Source: an uncultured Eubacteriales bacterium (lineage in GTDB: Bacteria > Bacillota > Clostridia > Oscillospirales > Acutalibacteraceae). From it: a DNA stretch of 7,043 nucleotides. The notes under the pieces were generated by a model, which searched no databases, was not told the origin of the DNA, and saw only the letters and a list, made by a program, of their open reading frames with translations. Positions within the stretch are counted from its first letter, which is position 1. Each line of letters opens with the position of its first letter. A program made the position numbers and the translations under genes. Below are positions 1 through 5,504 of the stretch, one piece after another. The stretch spans positions 1-7,043 of the forward strand of contig CAKSOB010000072.1 of NCBI GenBank assembly GCA_934476545.1. Reading direction: 5' to 3'.

Positions 1-932
1 CCCCAATAACGCTGACGAGAGAAGATGGCAGCGAGTATGAGGATCTCGACCCCGATTACATGGATATTGGCGTAGAGTCTCTGCCAAACTTCGCCAAGGA
101 TACCACCGACCGGAATCGGACCTCTCCGTTTGCCTTCACCGGCAACAAGTTCGAGTTCCGTATGCCCGGTTCTTCGGTTTCCATTTCCGCTCCGAACTTT
201 ATGCTCAACACCGCAATTTGCGATGTGTTGTCCTCTTTTGCAGACGAGCTGGAGCAGGCGGAGGATTTCGACAAAGCGCTGCGTAAGCTGATTAAACGGA
301 GCTTCCGAGAGCACAAGCGCATCCTGTTTAACGGAAACAACTATTCTGAGGAATGGGTAAAAGAGGCCGAAAGGCGTGGCTTGCTCAACCTACGTTCAAC
401 CGCAGATGCAATTCCCTACTACATCAGCGAGAAAAACATCGAGCTTTTTAAGAAGCATGGCGTACTGTCCAAGGCGGAGCTGACCTCCCGCCATGAGATT
501 AGCTTGGAGAATTACATCAAGCAGCTCAACGTGGAGGCCTTCACTATGATCGACATGATCAACAAGGACATTCTCCCTGCTGTCTATCGGTTCATGCATG
601 ATCTCAGCGAGAACATCGTGAACAAAAAGCAGATCAGTCCATCTCTAATCTGCGAACCGGAGCAATCCGTTCTTGAAAAGCTTTCCCGTCTTTCTTCCGA
701 CCTGTATGCCAACAAGGATAAATTGTATGACGTACTGAAAAAGCGGGAGGTTCGCTATGCGATCTCCGGCAGAGAGGACAACGACTGGGAAGCAGAAGGT
801 CGCTATTACAGGGACATCGTTTTTGAGCAGATGGAGAAAACCCGTGCAATTGCGGATGAAATCGAGTCGATGGTCGGCGAAGACTACTGGCCTTACCCGA
901 CCTACGGCAAGCTCTTATTCAGCGTGAAATAG
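1..932 (+). CDS. glnN: Type III glutamine synthetase, C-terminal part (5' end outside window)
   Basis: Glutamine synthetase makes glutamine from glutamate, ammonia and ATP in the cytoplasm and is the main entry of ammonium into metabolism. The frame is open from the first complete codon (position 3) to a TAG at 930-932, giving 309 residues of a family usually near 700, so the N-terminal and most of the catalytic barrel lie upstream. The ATG at position 60 is internal, because the coding sequence before it (ending DLDPDYMDIGVESLPNF) is typical of the family. Around fragment residues 37-60 the motifs NRTSPFAF and GNKFEFRMPGSS are characteristic of type III enzymes. I infer that E51 and R53 of KFEFR correspond to the active-site Glu and Arg of the shorter GSI enzymes. 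The remainder is the long helical C-terminal region specific to type III. The neighbour amtB supplies the substrate, which supports the call. No frameshift is seen. Confidence 0.95.
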   Translation, partial: PITLTREDGSEYEDLDPDYMDIGVESLPNFAKDTTDRNRTSPFAFTGNKFEFRMPGSSVSISAPNFMLNTAICDVLSSFADELEQAEDFDKALRKLIKRSFREHKRILFNGNNYSEEWVKEAERRGLLNLRSTADAIPYYISEKNIELFKKHGVLSKAELTSRHEISLENYIKQLNVEAFTMIDMINKDILPAVYRFMHDLSENIVNKKQISPSLICEPEQSVLEKLSRLSSDLYANKDKLYDVLKKREVRYAISGREDNDWEAEGRYYRDIVFEQMEKTRAIADEIESMVGEDYWPYPTYGKLLFSVK

Positions 933-967
933 CACATTCTTTCGATATGCGTTTTACGCAAAGTTCT

Positions 968-1010
968 TTGACAAACAAAATTATGACTTACAAAACATTA
1001 TTTTAGGGGG
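968..1010 (+). promoter_or_regulatory. glnN-amtB spacer: isolated TTGACA and Shine-Dalgarno of amtB
   Basis: The 85-nt gap has no terminator, so read-through from glnN is plausible. A perfect TTGACA lies at 968-973, but no convincing -10 box follows at 16-18 nt (position 991 onward reads caaaac). A separate amtB promoter is therefore doubtful. A small hairpin, TGCGT-ttt-ACGCA (948-960), has no T-run. The run AGGGGG at 1005-1010 sits 7 nt before the ATG and is a good ribosome binding site. I found neither a GlnR-type operator (TGTNA-N7-TNACA) nor a sigma-54 -24/-12 pair. Confidence 0.35.
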
Positions 1011-1017
1011 TAAAGTA

Positions 1018-2322
1018 ATGGATCTCGTATTGACATTATGGGTTCTTATCGGCGGCGCCATGATTCTGTTCATGCATGGCGGCTTTTGTATGCTGGAAGC
1101 CGGCTTTATCAGAACCAAAACAACCGGTACCGTTATTATGAACAACCTGACAGACTTCTCTATCTGCGGTATCCTCTTCTGGGCGTTCGGTATGGGCTTT
1201 GCCTTTAACGGCACCAGCGGCTGGTTCGGCGGTTGGGACTTCTGTTCTCAGGCTGACTACTCTGCCATTCTCGGCAGCCAGATCCCAAGCATCGGCTGGG
1301 TTCTGATCCACACAATCTTCGCATCCACCGTTGCCGCTATCGTTGGCGGCGCACTGCTCGAGAGAGCAAAGTTCGCAGCAACTCTGATTGCTTCCGCTCT
1401 GATGAGTGGTATTGTTTATCCAATCGCTTGCGCTTGGGTTTGGAATCCAAACGGTTGGCTGGCTCAAATGGGCATCCATGATTTCGCCGGCGGTCTGGTT
1501 CTCCACGCATTCGGCGGTATCATCGCTCTCATCGGCGCAATCTTCGTTGGTCCTCGTATTGGTAAATACACCAATGGCAAGTCCAACCCAATGCCTGCTT
1601 CTTCCCTGCCTCTGGCTGCACTGGGTACCTTCATGCTGTACTTCGGCTGGTACTTCTTCAACAGTGCAATCCTGCCAACAGACGCAGATCTGGCAGCAGA
1701 AGTTGCATCTCGCATATTCATGAACAACACCGTTGCTGCTTCCACAGCTACAATGGGCGTTCTGTTCCTCCAGTGGATCGTAGAAGGCAAGCCATCCGTT
1801 GCTATGGGCATCAATGCTCCTCTGGCAGGTCTGGTTGCTGTTACATCCTGCTGTGACGCTGTTCCGGTATGGGGCGGCGCAATCATCGGTCTGGCTGCTG
1901 GTCTGGGCATGTACATTGCTCTGCGCATTGTTGACGAAGTTCTGCACATCGACGACGCTGTTGGCGCATTCGCAGTACACTGCATCTCCGGTACCATCGG
2001 TATGATCGGTTGCGGCTTCTTCGCAGATGGTCTGAACTCCGAGGTTGGTATCTTCTTCGGTGGCGGCGCTCACCTGCTGGGCGTTAACGCTCTGGGCTGC
2101 GCAGCTGTTCTGGCACTCGGTGCTGCTGCTATGGCAATCGTTTACGCTGTTCTTAAGTTCACAATCGGCGTTCGTGTTTCCGCTGAGCAAGAGCATGACG
2201 GTACCGACATCACCGCATTCGGTCTGACAGAGTCCTCTTATCCGGAATTCGTACAGGTTGACATCGACACAACTCGTGAGATGGTAACTCCTTTCGCTGA
2301 CTACGATAAGATCAAGAAGTAA
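1018..2322 (+). CDS. amtB: Ammonium transporter, Amt family
   Basis: This is an integral membrane channel/transporter that takes up ammonium. The 434-residue product is mostly hydrophobic and begins directly with a membrane segment (LTLWVLIGGAMILFMHGG), with no separate signal peptide. The key family residues are present. The pore twin histidines are H163 (in DFAGGLVLHAFGG) and H321 (in AVHCISGTIGMIGCGFF). Likely gate phenylalanines are F101 (HTIFAS) and F214 (GWYFFN), and W142 (AWVW) lies at the outer ammonium site; these match E. coli positions by motif alignment done by eye. The cytoplasmic tail (RVSAEQEHDGTDITAFG...SSYPEF) matches the conserved Amt C-terminal signature, so the transporter looks functional. 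The ATG at 1018 follows AGGGGG at 7 nt. It lies 85 nt after glnN, which uses its substrate. No PII (glnK) gene follows, unlike many bacterial amtB loci. Confidence 0.97.
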   Translation: MDLVLTLWVLIGGAMILFMHGGFCMLEAGFIRTKTTGTVIMNNLTDFSICGILFWAFGMGFAFNGTSGWFGGWDFCSQADYSAILGSQIPSIGWVLIHTIFASTVAAIVGGALLERAKFAATLIASALMSGIVYPIACAWVWNPNGWLAQMGIHDFAGGLVLHAFGGIIALIGAIFVGPRIGKYTNGKSNPMPASSLPLAALGTFMLYFGWYFFNSAILPTDADLAAEVASRIFMNNTVAASTATMGVLFLQWIVEGKPSVAMGINAPLAGLVAVTSCCDAVPVWGGAIIGLAAGLGMYIALRIVDEVLHIDDAVGAFAVHCISGTIGMIGCGFFADGLNSEVGIFFGGGAHLLGVNALGCAAVLALGAAAMAIVYAVLKFTIGVRVSAEQEHDGTDITAFGLTESSYPEFVQVDIDTTREMVTPFADYDKIKK

Positions 2323-2360
2323 GCTTACAAAACAAATTTCTTTTCTGCCTATCCATGGTA

Positions 2361-2392
2361 CTGTCAGTTGACAGATAGTTTACGGCGGTAAA
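2361..2392 (+). other. Two tandem small inverted repeats downstream of amtB
   Basis: CTGTCA-gt-TGACAG (2361-2374) is followed 4 nt later by TTTAC-ggcg-GTAAA (2379-2392). Both arms of each repeat are perfect. As RNA they would form two short hairpins just before the amtB terminator. As DNA the first could be an operator-like palindrome. No function can be assigned. The rest of the 273-nt gap between amtB and the next gene holds the terminator and the next promoter. Confidence 0.3.
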
Positions 2393-2403
2393 AAGAGCAT
2401 AAA

Positions 2404-2443
2404 GGACACCTTATCCAAATCGGATAGGGTGTTCTTTTTTTTT
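2404..2443 (+). terminator. Rho-independent terminator after amtB
   Basis: A 13-bp stem pairs GGACACCTTATCC (2404-2416) with GGATAGGGTGTTC (2422-2434). It has two G-U pairs, a 5-nt loop AAATC, and then nine T (2435-2443). It lies 82 nt after the amtB stop and closes the glnN-amtB block. Confidence 0.93.
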
Positions 2444-2526
2444 GCCATAAATGTTCCGATTTCTTCTATGCCGATGATTGTTTTTCGGTTGCTTAGTAAA
2501 CAATTCATAAATTTTGTCCATTTCTC

Positions 2527-2555
2527 TTCCCAACCGTCAAAAAAGTTGGTATACT
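2527..2555 (+). promoter_or_regulatory. Promoter of the D-Ala-D-Ala carboxypeptidase gene (extended -10)
   Basis: TATACT at 2550-2555 is preceded by TGG (2547-2549), giving the extended -10 pattern TGnTATACT. Seventeen nt upstream is TTCCCA (2527-2532), a 4/6 match to the -35 consensus. The expected transcription start is near 2562, leaving a leader of about 34 nt to the TTG start at 2596. An inverted repeat, CCAAC (2530-2534) / GTTGG (2545-2549), lies within the spacer. Confidence 0.65.
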
Positions 2556-2595
2556 GGTGGTAAGATTAAACTTTCTGCGGAACGGAGGAACCTGC

Positions 2596-3945
2596 TTGCT
2601 AAAAAAAATCATCCCATTCTTTCTGATGATGGTTACCCTTTGTGTGATTTTCCCGATCACGCAAGCATCCGCCATCAGCTATGACATCGACTTTGAAACA
2701 CAAACCAAAGCGCTGGAATTGGTCAACTTAGACACGGACACGGTGGTGTACACCAAAAATGCCGACCAAAAAATGTATCCGGCTTCCACAACCAAAATCA
2801 TGACGTATATCATCACCGTAGAATCCATTAAGGATTTGGAAGGCACCACCCTTACCGTAAAAAAATCGGTACTGGACGATCTTCTCGGCACAGGCAGTTC
2901 CTTGGCAGGTGTCTATGAGGGCGAAGAACTCACCGTTCTCCAACTGCTGAACTTAATGATGGTTCCTTCCGGTAACGACGCAGCCTCTGTTCTGTGTGAC
3001 TATGTAGGCAATGGCAGCGAAGAGGCTTTTGTAGAAAAAATGAACCAAAAGGCGCAGGAGCTTGGCTGTACCAACACCCACTTTGCAAACGCCCACGGTC
3101 TGCACGACCCGGACCACTACACCACTGCGGATGATATGGCAAAGATTGCAAAGTACGCTATGACGCTGCCTTACTTCACAGAGATTACCTCTCAGGTTTC
3201 TTATACGCTTCCGCCAACCAACAAATGTAAGGAAGAACGTACCGTTGTCACCACCAACAGAATGCTGATGAACGGTGATCCCGACCACTACTATCAATAC
3301 GCACAGGGCATCAAAACCGGTCACACCGACGAAGCAGGCTACTGTCTGGTTTCCTCGGCAATTTACGATGGCAGCAGCTATTTGTGCGTCGCATTGGGTG
3401 CGCCGACCACCGACTCGGAGGGCAACGCTGTCAGCGTTCGACAAGATATGGTAGACTCCGCAAACCTGTACCGGTGGGCATTTACCAAGCTACAATTAAA
3501 ATCTATTGCAGAAAAGGGAAACCCTGTGGCAGAAATTCCGCTGAAATATGTTTGGGGCAAAGATACCATTCTCCTCTCCCCGGAAGAAAACTTTACTGCG
3601 GTTCTTCCTTCTGACGTAAATCCTTCCAGCTTATTGGTGGATACGGATATTCCGGAAAGCGTCAGCGCACCGCTCCATGCCGGAGATATTATCGGTACCG
3701 CAACCTACTCCTATGCCGGACAAGTTCTCGGCACCGTCAACGTGGTCGTCACCGAGGATGTCTCCCGCAACGAGGTACTCCATGTAATGGACATCGTTTG
3801 GTCTGTGGTATCCTCCCCCATCTTCTTAATTTGTGCTGCTTTGGTCATTATTTTGATTATTGTCTATATCGTCATCGCTGTGCAATATAACAAAAAGAAA
3901 AAAGAAATGAGAAAATCCAAGAAGTACAAAACGCCAAAACACTAA
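2596..3945 (+). CDS. D-alanyl-D-alanine carboxypeptidase, peptidase S11 (DacF/PBP5-like)
   Basis: This low-molecular-mass penicillin-binding protein trims the terminal D-Ala from peptidoglycan stem peptides at the outer face of the membrane. I place the start at TTG 2596 because GGAGG (2584-2588) lies 7 nt upstream and the product then begins with a clean signal peptide (MLKKIIPFFLMMVTL...TQASA, cleavage after about residue 26). An upstream in-frame GTG at 2557 lies before the expected transcription start and has no ribosome binding site. The 449-residue product carries the three active-site motifs in order: S64-T-T-K67, with catalytic Ser64; S125-G-N127; and K240-T-G242. A C-terminal beta domain follows. 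Residues about 407-430 form a full transmembrane helix, followed by a very basic tail (NKKKKEMRKSKK). The protein is thus anchored by a helix, not the amphipathic end of E. coli PBP5. It stands alone between a promoter and a terminator. Which dac paralogue it is cannot be settled here. Confidence 0.95.
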   Translation: MLKKIIPFFLMMVTLCVIFPITQASAISYDIDFETQTKALELVNLDTDTVVYTKNADQKMYPASTTKIMTYIITVESIKDLEGTTLTVKKSVLDDLLGTGSSLAGVYEGEELTVLQLLNLMMVPSGNDAASVLCDYVGNGSEEAFVEKMNQKAQELGCTNTHFANAHGLHDPDHYTTADDMAKIAKYAMTLPYFTEITSQVSYTLPPTNKCKEERTVVTTNRMLMNGDPDHYYQYAQGIKTGHTDEAGYCLVSSAIYDGSSYLCVALGAPTTDSEGNAVSVRQDMVDSANLYRWAFTKLQLKSIAEKGNPVAEIPLKYVWGKDTILLSPEENFTAVLPSDVNPSSLLVDTDIPESVSAPLHAGDIIGTATYSYAGQVLGTVNVVVTEDVSRNEVLHVMDIVWSVVSSPIFLICAALVIILIIVYIVIAVQYNKKKKEMRKSKKYKTPKH

Positions 3946-3950
3946 TAAAT

Positions 3951-3996
3951 AAGCCGCTTCCTCTTGCACAAATTGAGGATGCGGCTTTCTTTTTTT
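3951..3996 (+). terminator. Rho-independent terminator after the carboxypeptidase gene
   Basis: AAGCCGCTTCCTC (3951-3963) pairs with GAGGATGCGGCTT (3975-3987), 12 of 13 positions with one T-T mismatch. The loop is 11 nt, followed by TCTTTTTTT. It begins 5 nt after the TAA. Confidence 0.92.
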
Positions 3997-4017
3997 CTGA
4001 AAGAAGAACGGTTTTCC

Positions 4018-4046
4018 TTGACAATTTTTCAAAAATCCCGTAAAAT
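4018..4046 (+). promoter_or_regulatory. rnpB promoter
   Basis: A perfect -35 TTGACA (4018-4023), a 17-nt spacer and -10 TAAAAT (4041-4046, 5/6 match) place transcription start at about 4052-4053. This is exactly where the first strand of the RNase P P1 helix begins. It is the strongest promoter by consensus in the window, as expected for a stable RNA. Confidence 0.9.
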
Positions 4047-4051
4047 GAACA

Positions 4052-4400
4052 ATGCGAGCAGACTGAACAGTCGCGGGTGCCTGCCGAAAGGCTGCATCTG
4101 AGGAAAGTCCGAGCTCCACAGGGCAAGAATAACGGCTAACGGCCGCCGGGGGCGACCCTAGGGATAGTGCAACAGAGAGATACCGCCTGTTTTGCAGGTA
4201 AGGGTGGAAAGGCGAGGTAAGAGCTCACCAGCGTACAGGAGACTGTACGGCTATGTAAACCCTATTCGGAGCAACACCGCAGAGAAGCATAGAGCGTTGG
4301 CCCGGCGCGCTTCGAGAAGGTGGCGTGAGCCGTGATGGTAACATCCGGCCAAGATAGATGACTGTTCACGACAGAACTCGGCTTATAGGTCTGGTCGCAT
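4052..4400 (+). ncRNA. rnpB: RNase P RNA, bacterial class A
   Basis: This is the catalytic RNA of RNase P, which with the RnpA protein removes 5' leaders from tRNA precursors. Conserved blocks are read directly. They are GAGGAAAGTCC (4100-4110, CR-I), GTGCAACAGAGAGATACCGCC in the middle, GGTAAGGGTGGAAAGG followed by GGTAAGAGCTCACC, and ACAGAACTCGGCTTATAGG (4371-4389, CR-V). The ends form helix P1: ATGCGAGCAGAC (4052-4063) pairs with GTCTGGTCGCAT (4389-4400) with one mismatch, which sets the boundaries at about 349 nt. A GGT at 4319-4321, before GGCGTGAGCC, is probably the L15 loop that pairs with the tRNA CCA end. The layout with these P15/L15 elements fits ancestral class A, not the Bacillus class B form. 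The promoter is at 4018-4046, and termination is at 4455-4488. Confidence 0.97.
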
Positions 4401-4454
4401 TGATGAAAAATCATTCCTCCGAAATCTCCGGGGGATCTTGCAATAGCTCCTATT

Positions 4455-4488
4455 TGAAAAAACCGCCCGTTCAAAGGCGGTTTTTTCA
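4455..4488. terminator. Bidirectional terminator between rnpB and the minus-strand small gene
   Basis: TGAAAAAACCGCC (4455-4467) and GGCGGTTTTTTCA (4476-4488) are a perfect 13-bp inverted repeat with an 8-nt loop. Six A precede the GC core and six T follow it, so it can terminate transcription on both strands. It lies 54 nt past the mature rnpB 3' end and 24 nt past the stop of the convergent gene. Confidence 0.93.
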
Positions 4489-4512
4489 TGTGGCGGAAAA
4501 ATTCCGACCTCC

Positions 4513-4719
4513 CTATTTTGCAAACAAACACTCCATATCGCCGATTACATCTCCCACCACACGCATTGCACGACCGGTGTCCTGTTGTAACCGACGACGA
4601 CGGCGACGGCATTTTGGATCATGCATCACATTGTAAATTTTCCAGCATTCCATTGCCAGTCCGCACAGCAGTAATCCCACACCGATTCCTTTCAACAAGC
4701 TCATGGATCGTTTGCTCAT
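4513..4719 (-). CDS. Small hypothetical protein with hydrophobic N-terminus and arginine run
   Basis: I do not recognise this 68-residue protein. It is supported as a real gene by a strong ribosome binding site (GGAGGGG on the minus strand, 4733-4727) 7 nt before the ATG at 4719, and by a terminator 24 nt past its stop. It also sits in an otherwise unassigned gap. The product has a basic N-terminus (MSKRSMSLLK) and a short hydrophobic stretch (residues about 8-24, GIGVGLLLCGLAM). Next come CRRRRRRL (residues 37-44) and an amphipathic-looking tail (TGRAMRVVGDVIGDMECLF). A single weak membrane segment with a cytoplasmic basic tail is possible, and nucleic-acid or phospholipid contact through the arginines is a guess. 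The arginine run is encoded by mixed CGN codons. An in-frame extension upstream of 4719 is open but lacks the ribosome binding site. No clear minus-strand promoter was found. Confidence 0.6.
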   Translation of the reverse strand: MSKRSMSLLKGIGVGLLLCGLAMECWKIYNVMHDPKCRRRRRRLQQDTGRAMRVVGDVIGDMECLFAK

Positions 4720-4787
4720 TGCATATCCCCTCCAAACGTAGTACAATAACTTCATTGACCACACCACCTTTCCGTTGTGGATGTCGT

Positions 4788-4796
4788 TGTTAGTAT
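4788..4796 (+). promoter_or_regulatory. Possible extended -10 upstream of trmL
   Basis: TG-T-TAGTAT (4788-4796) fits an extended -10 (4/6 plus TGn), but no good -35 lies at the right distance. TTGACC at 4755-4760 is too far away. This is a weak candidate in the 151-nt divergent region (4720-4870), which must hold the start signals of both trmL and the minus-strand small gene. A second feature there is AAATTTT-tgg-AAAATTT (4837-4853), an A/T-only inverted repeat just upstream of the trmL ribosome binding site. Confidence 0.25.
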
Positions 4797-4870
4797 TTGT
4801 TTCTGTAAATCGAATATCCCACCCAATTTCCCTGCGAAATTTTTGGAAAATTTTAGAAAGAAGGCTTTTT

Positions 4871-5380
4871 ATGGCAACGCTCAATATTGTAATGGTAGAG
4901 CCGGAAATTCCACAAAATACCGGCAACGTCGCCCGCACCTGCAGTGCTACCGGCGCACGACTGCACTTGGTAGGACCTATGGGCTTCACCATCGACGATA
5001 AAAAATTAAAGCGCGCCGGTTTGGACTACTGGCACCTGTTGGACATTTCTTATTATGACAGTTTAAACGATTTTTTTGCAAAAAATGAAATTCCGGAGGA
5101 AAACTTATTTTTCTTCTCCACCAAATCTCCTCGCCGCCACACCGACGTTTCTTACCCGGACAACTGCTATCTGTTCTTTGGCAAGGAAACAAAAGGCTTG
5201 CCGGAGGATTTACTCCACGATCATCCTCAAGCGGCAGTGCGAATTCCCATGATCAGCGAAGCAAGAAGTTTGAATCTCTCCAATGCCGTTGCCATCGGTG
5301 TTTACGAGGCGCTGCGCCAGTGGGACTACCCCACGCTCCAATCCGAAGGACATCTGCGAGATTACGACTGGGATTTGTAA
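4871..5380 (+). CDS. trmL: tRNA (cytidine(34)-2'-O)-methyltransferase TrmL (SPOUT family)
   Basis: TrmL uses S-adenosylmethionine to methylate the ribose at wobble position 34 of leucine tRNAs, acting in the cytoplasm as a trefoil-knot dimer. The family motifs are present in order: EPEIPQNTGNVARTC (residues 10-24), LFFGKETKGLP (101-111, cofactor loop) and RSLNLSNAVAIGVYEALRQ (132-150). At 169 residues it fits the usual 150-170. I chose ATG 4871 because AAAGAAGG (4857-4864) lies 6 nt upstream and the product then starts at the normal family N-terminus (MATLNIVMVEPEIPQN). An in-frame ATG at 4775 would add 32 residues that do not look like the family. No strong terminator separates it from pgk, but pgk has its own promoter. 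The substrate assignment follows the family and has not been shown for this protein. Confidence 0.95.
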   Translation: MATLNIVMVEPEIPQNTGNVARTCSATGARLHLVGPMGFTIDDKKLKRAGLDYWHLLDISYYDSLNDFFAKNEIPEENLFFFSTKSPRRHTDVSYPDNCYLFFGKETKGLPEDLLHDHPQAAVRIPMISEARSLNLSNAVAIGVYEALRQWDYPTLQSEGHLRDYDWDL

Positions 5381-5430
5381 AATTTCACAAAACAAGACTG
5401 TGTTTTTCTATTCTAATTGTTTCTTTTCCC

Positions 5431-5459
5431 TTGAATTGGTGTGATCTTTGGTATATAAT
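5431..5459 (+). promoter_or_regulatory. pgk promoter
   Basis: TTGAAT (5431-5436, 4/6), a 17-nt spacer and a perfect TATAAT (5454-5459) predict transcription start near 5466 and a leader of about 39 nt. It likely drives pgk and, by read-through, tpiA. Confidence 0.85.
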
Positions 5460-5504
5460 GAAAGTAGATAATTCTGTTAAAATTTTCATAAAGGAAGTGT
5501 TTTT

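Noticed and set aside
1036..2196. 386-codon open frame on the minus strand opposite amtB
   Set aside because: It is fully antisense to a clear transporter gene, rich in Cys/Asn/Ser with no recognisable domain, and has no ribosome binding site noted. It arises from the codon bias of amtB.
2361..2392. ANTAR-type antitermination target (two hairpins with hexanucleotide loops)
   Set aside because: The loops lack the required A at position 1 and G at position 4, and the element follows the nitrogen gene instead of leading it.
2368..2394. Possible promoter TTGACA (2368-2373) with TAAAAA (2389-2394) before the amtB terminator
   Set aside because: The spacer is 15 nt and the output would run at once into the terminator at 2404, with no gene to serve.
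4401..4454. Hairpins in the rnpB 3' trailer (CCTCC/GGGGG, ATGA/TCAT)
   Set aside because: They are short pairings of 4-5 bp that are expected by chance. The region is best seen as a trailer removed during maturation.
4592..4609. Trinucleotide-like repeat of CGA/CGG units
   Set aside because: It is explained by the six-arginine run of the minus-strand protein and is too short and mixed to be a separate repeat.
4775..4870. N-terminal extension of TrmL from the ATG at 4775
   Set aside because: The added 32 residues do not resemble the family, and AAAGAAGG sits correctly before ATG 4871.
4720..4992. Upstream extension of the minus-strand small protein (open to 4992)
   Set aside because: The extension is antisense to the start of trmL, while a strong ribosome binding site marks ATG 4719.
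5381..5410. Possible terminator after trmL (AAAACA ... TGTTTT, then TCT)
   Set aside because: The stem is only six A/T-rich pairs without a GC core, too weak to call.
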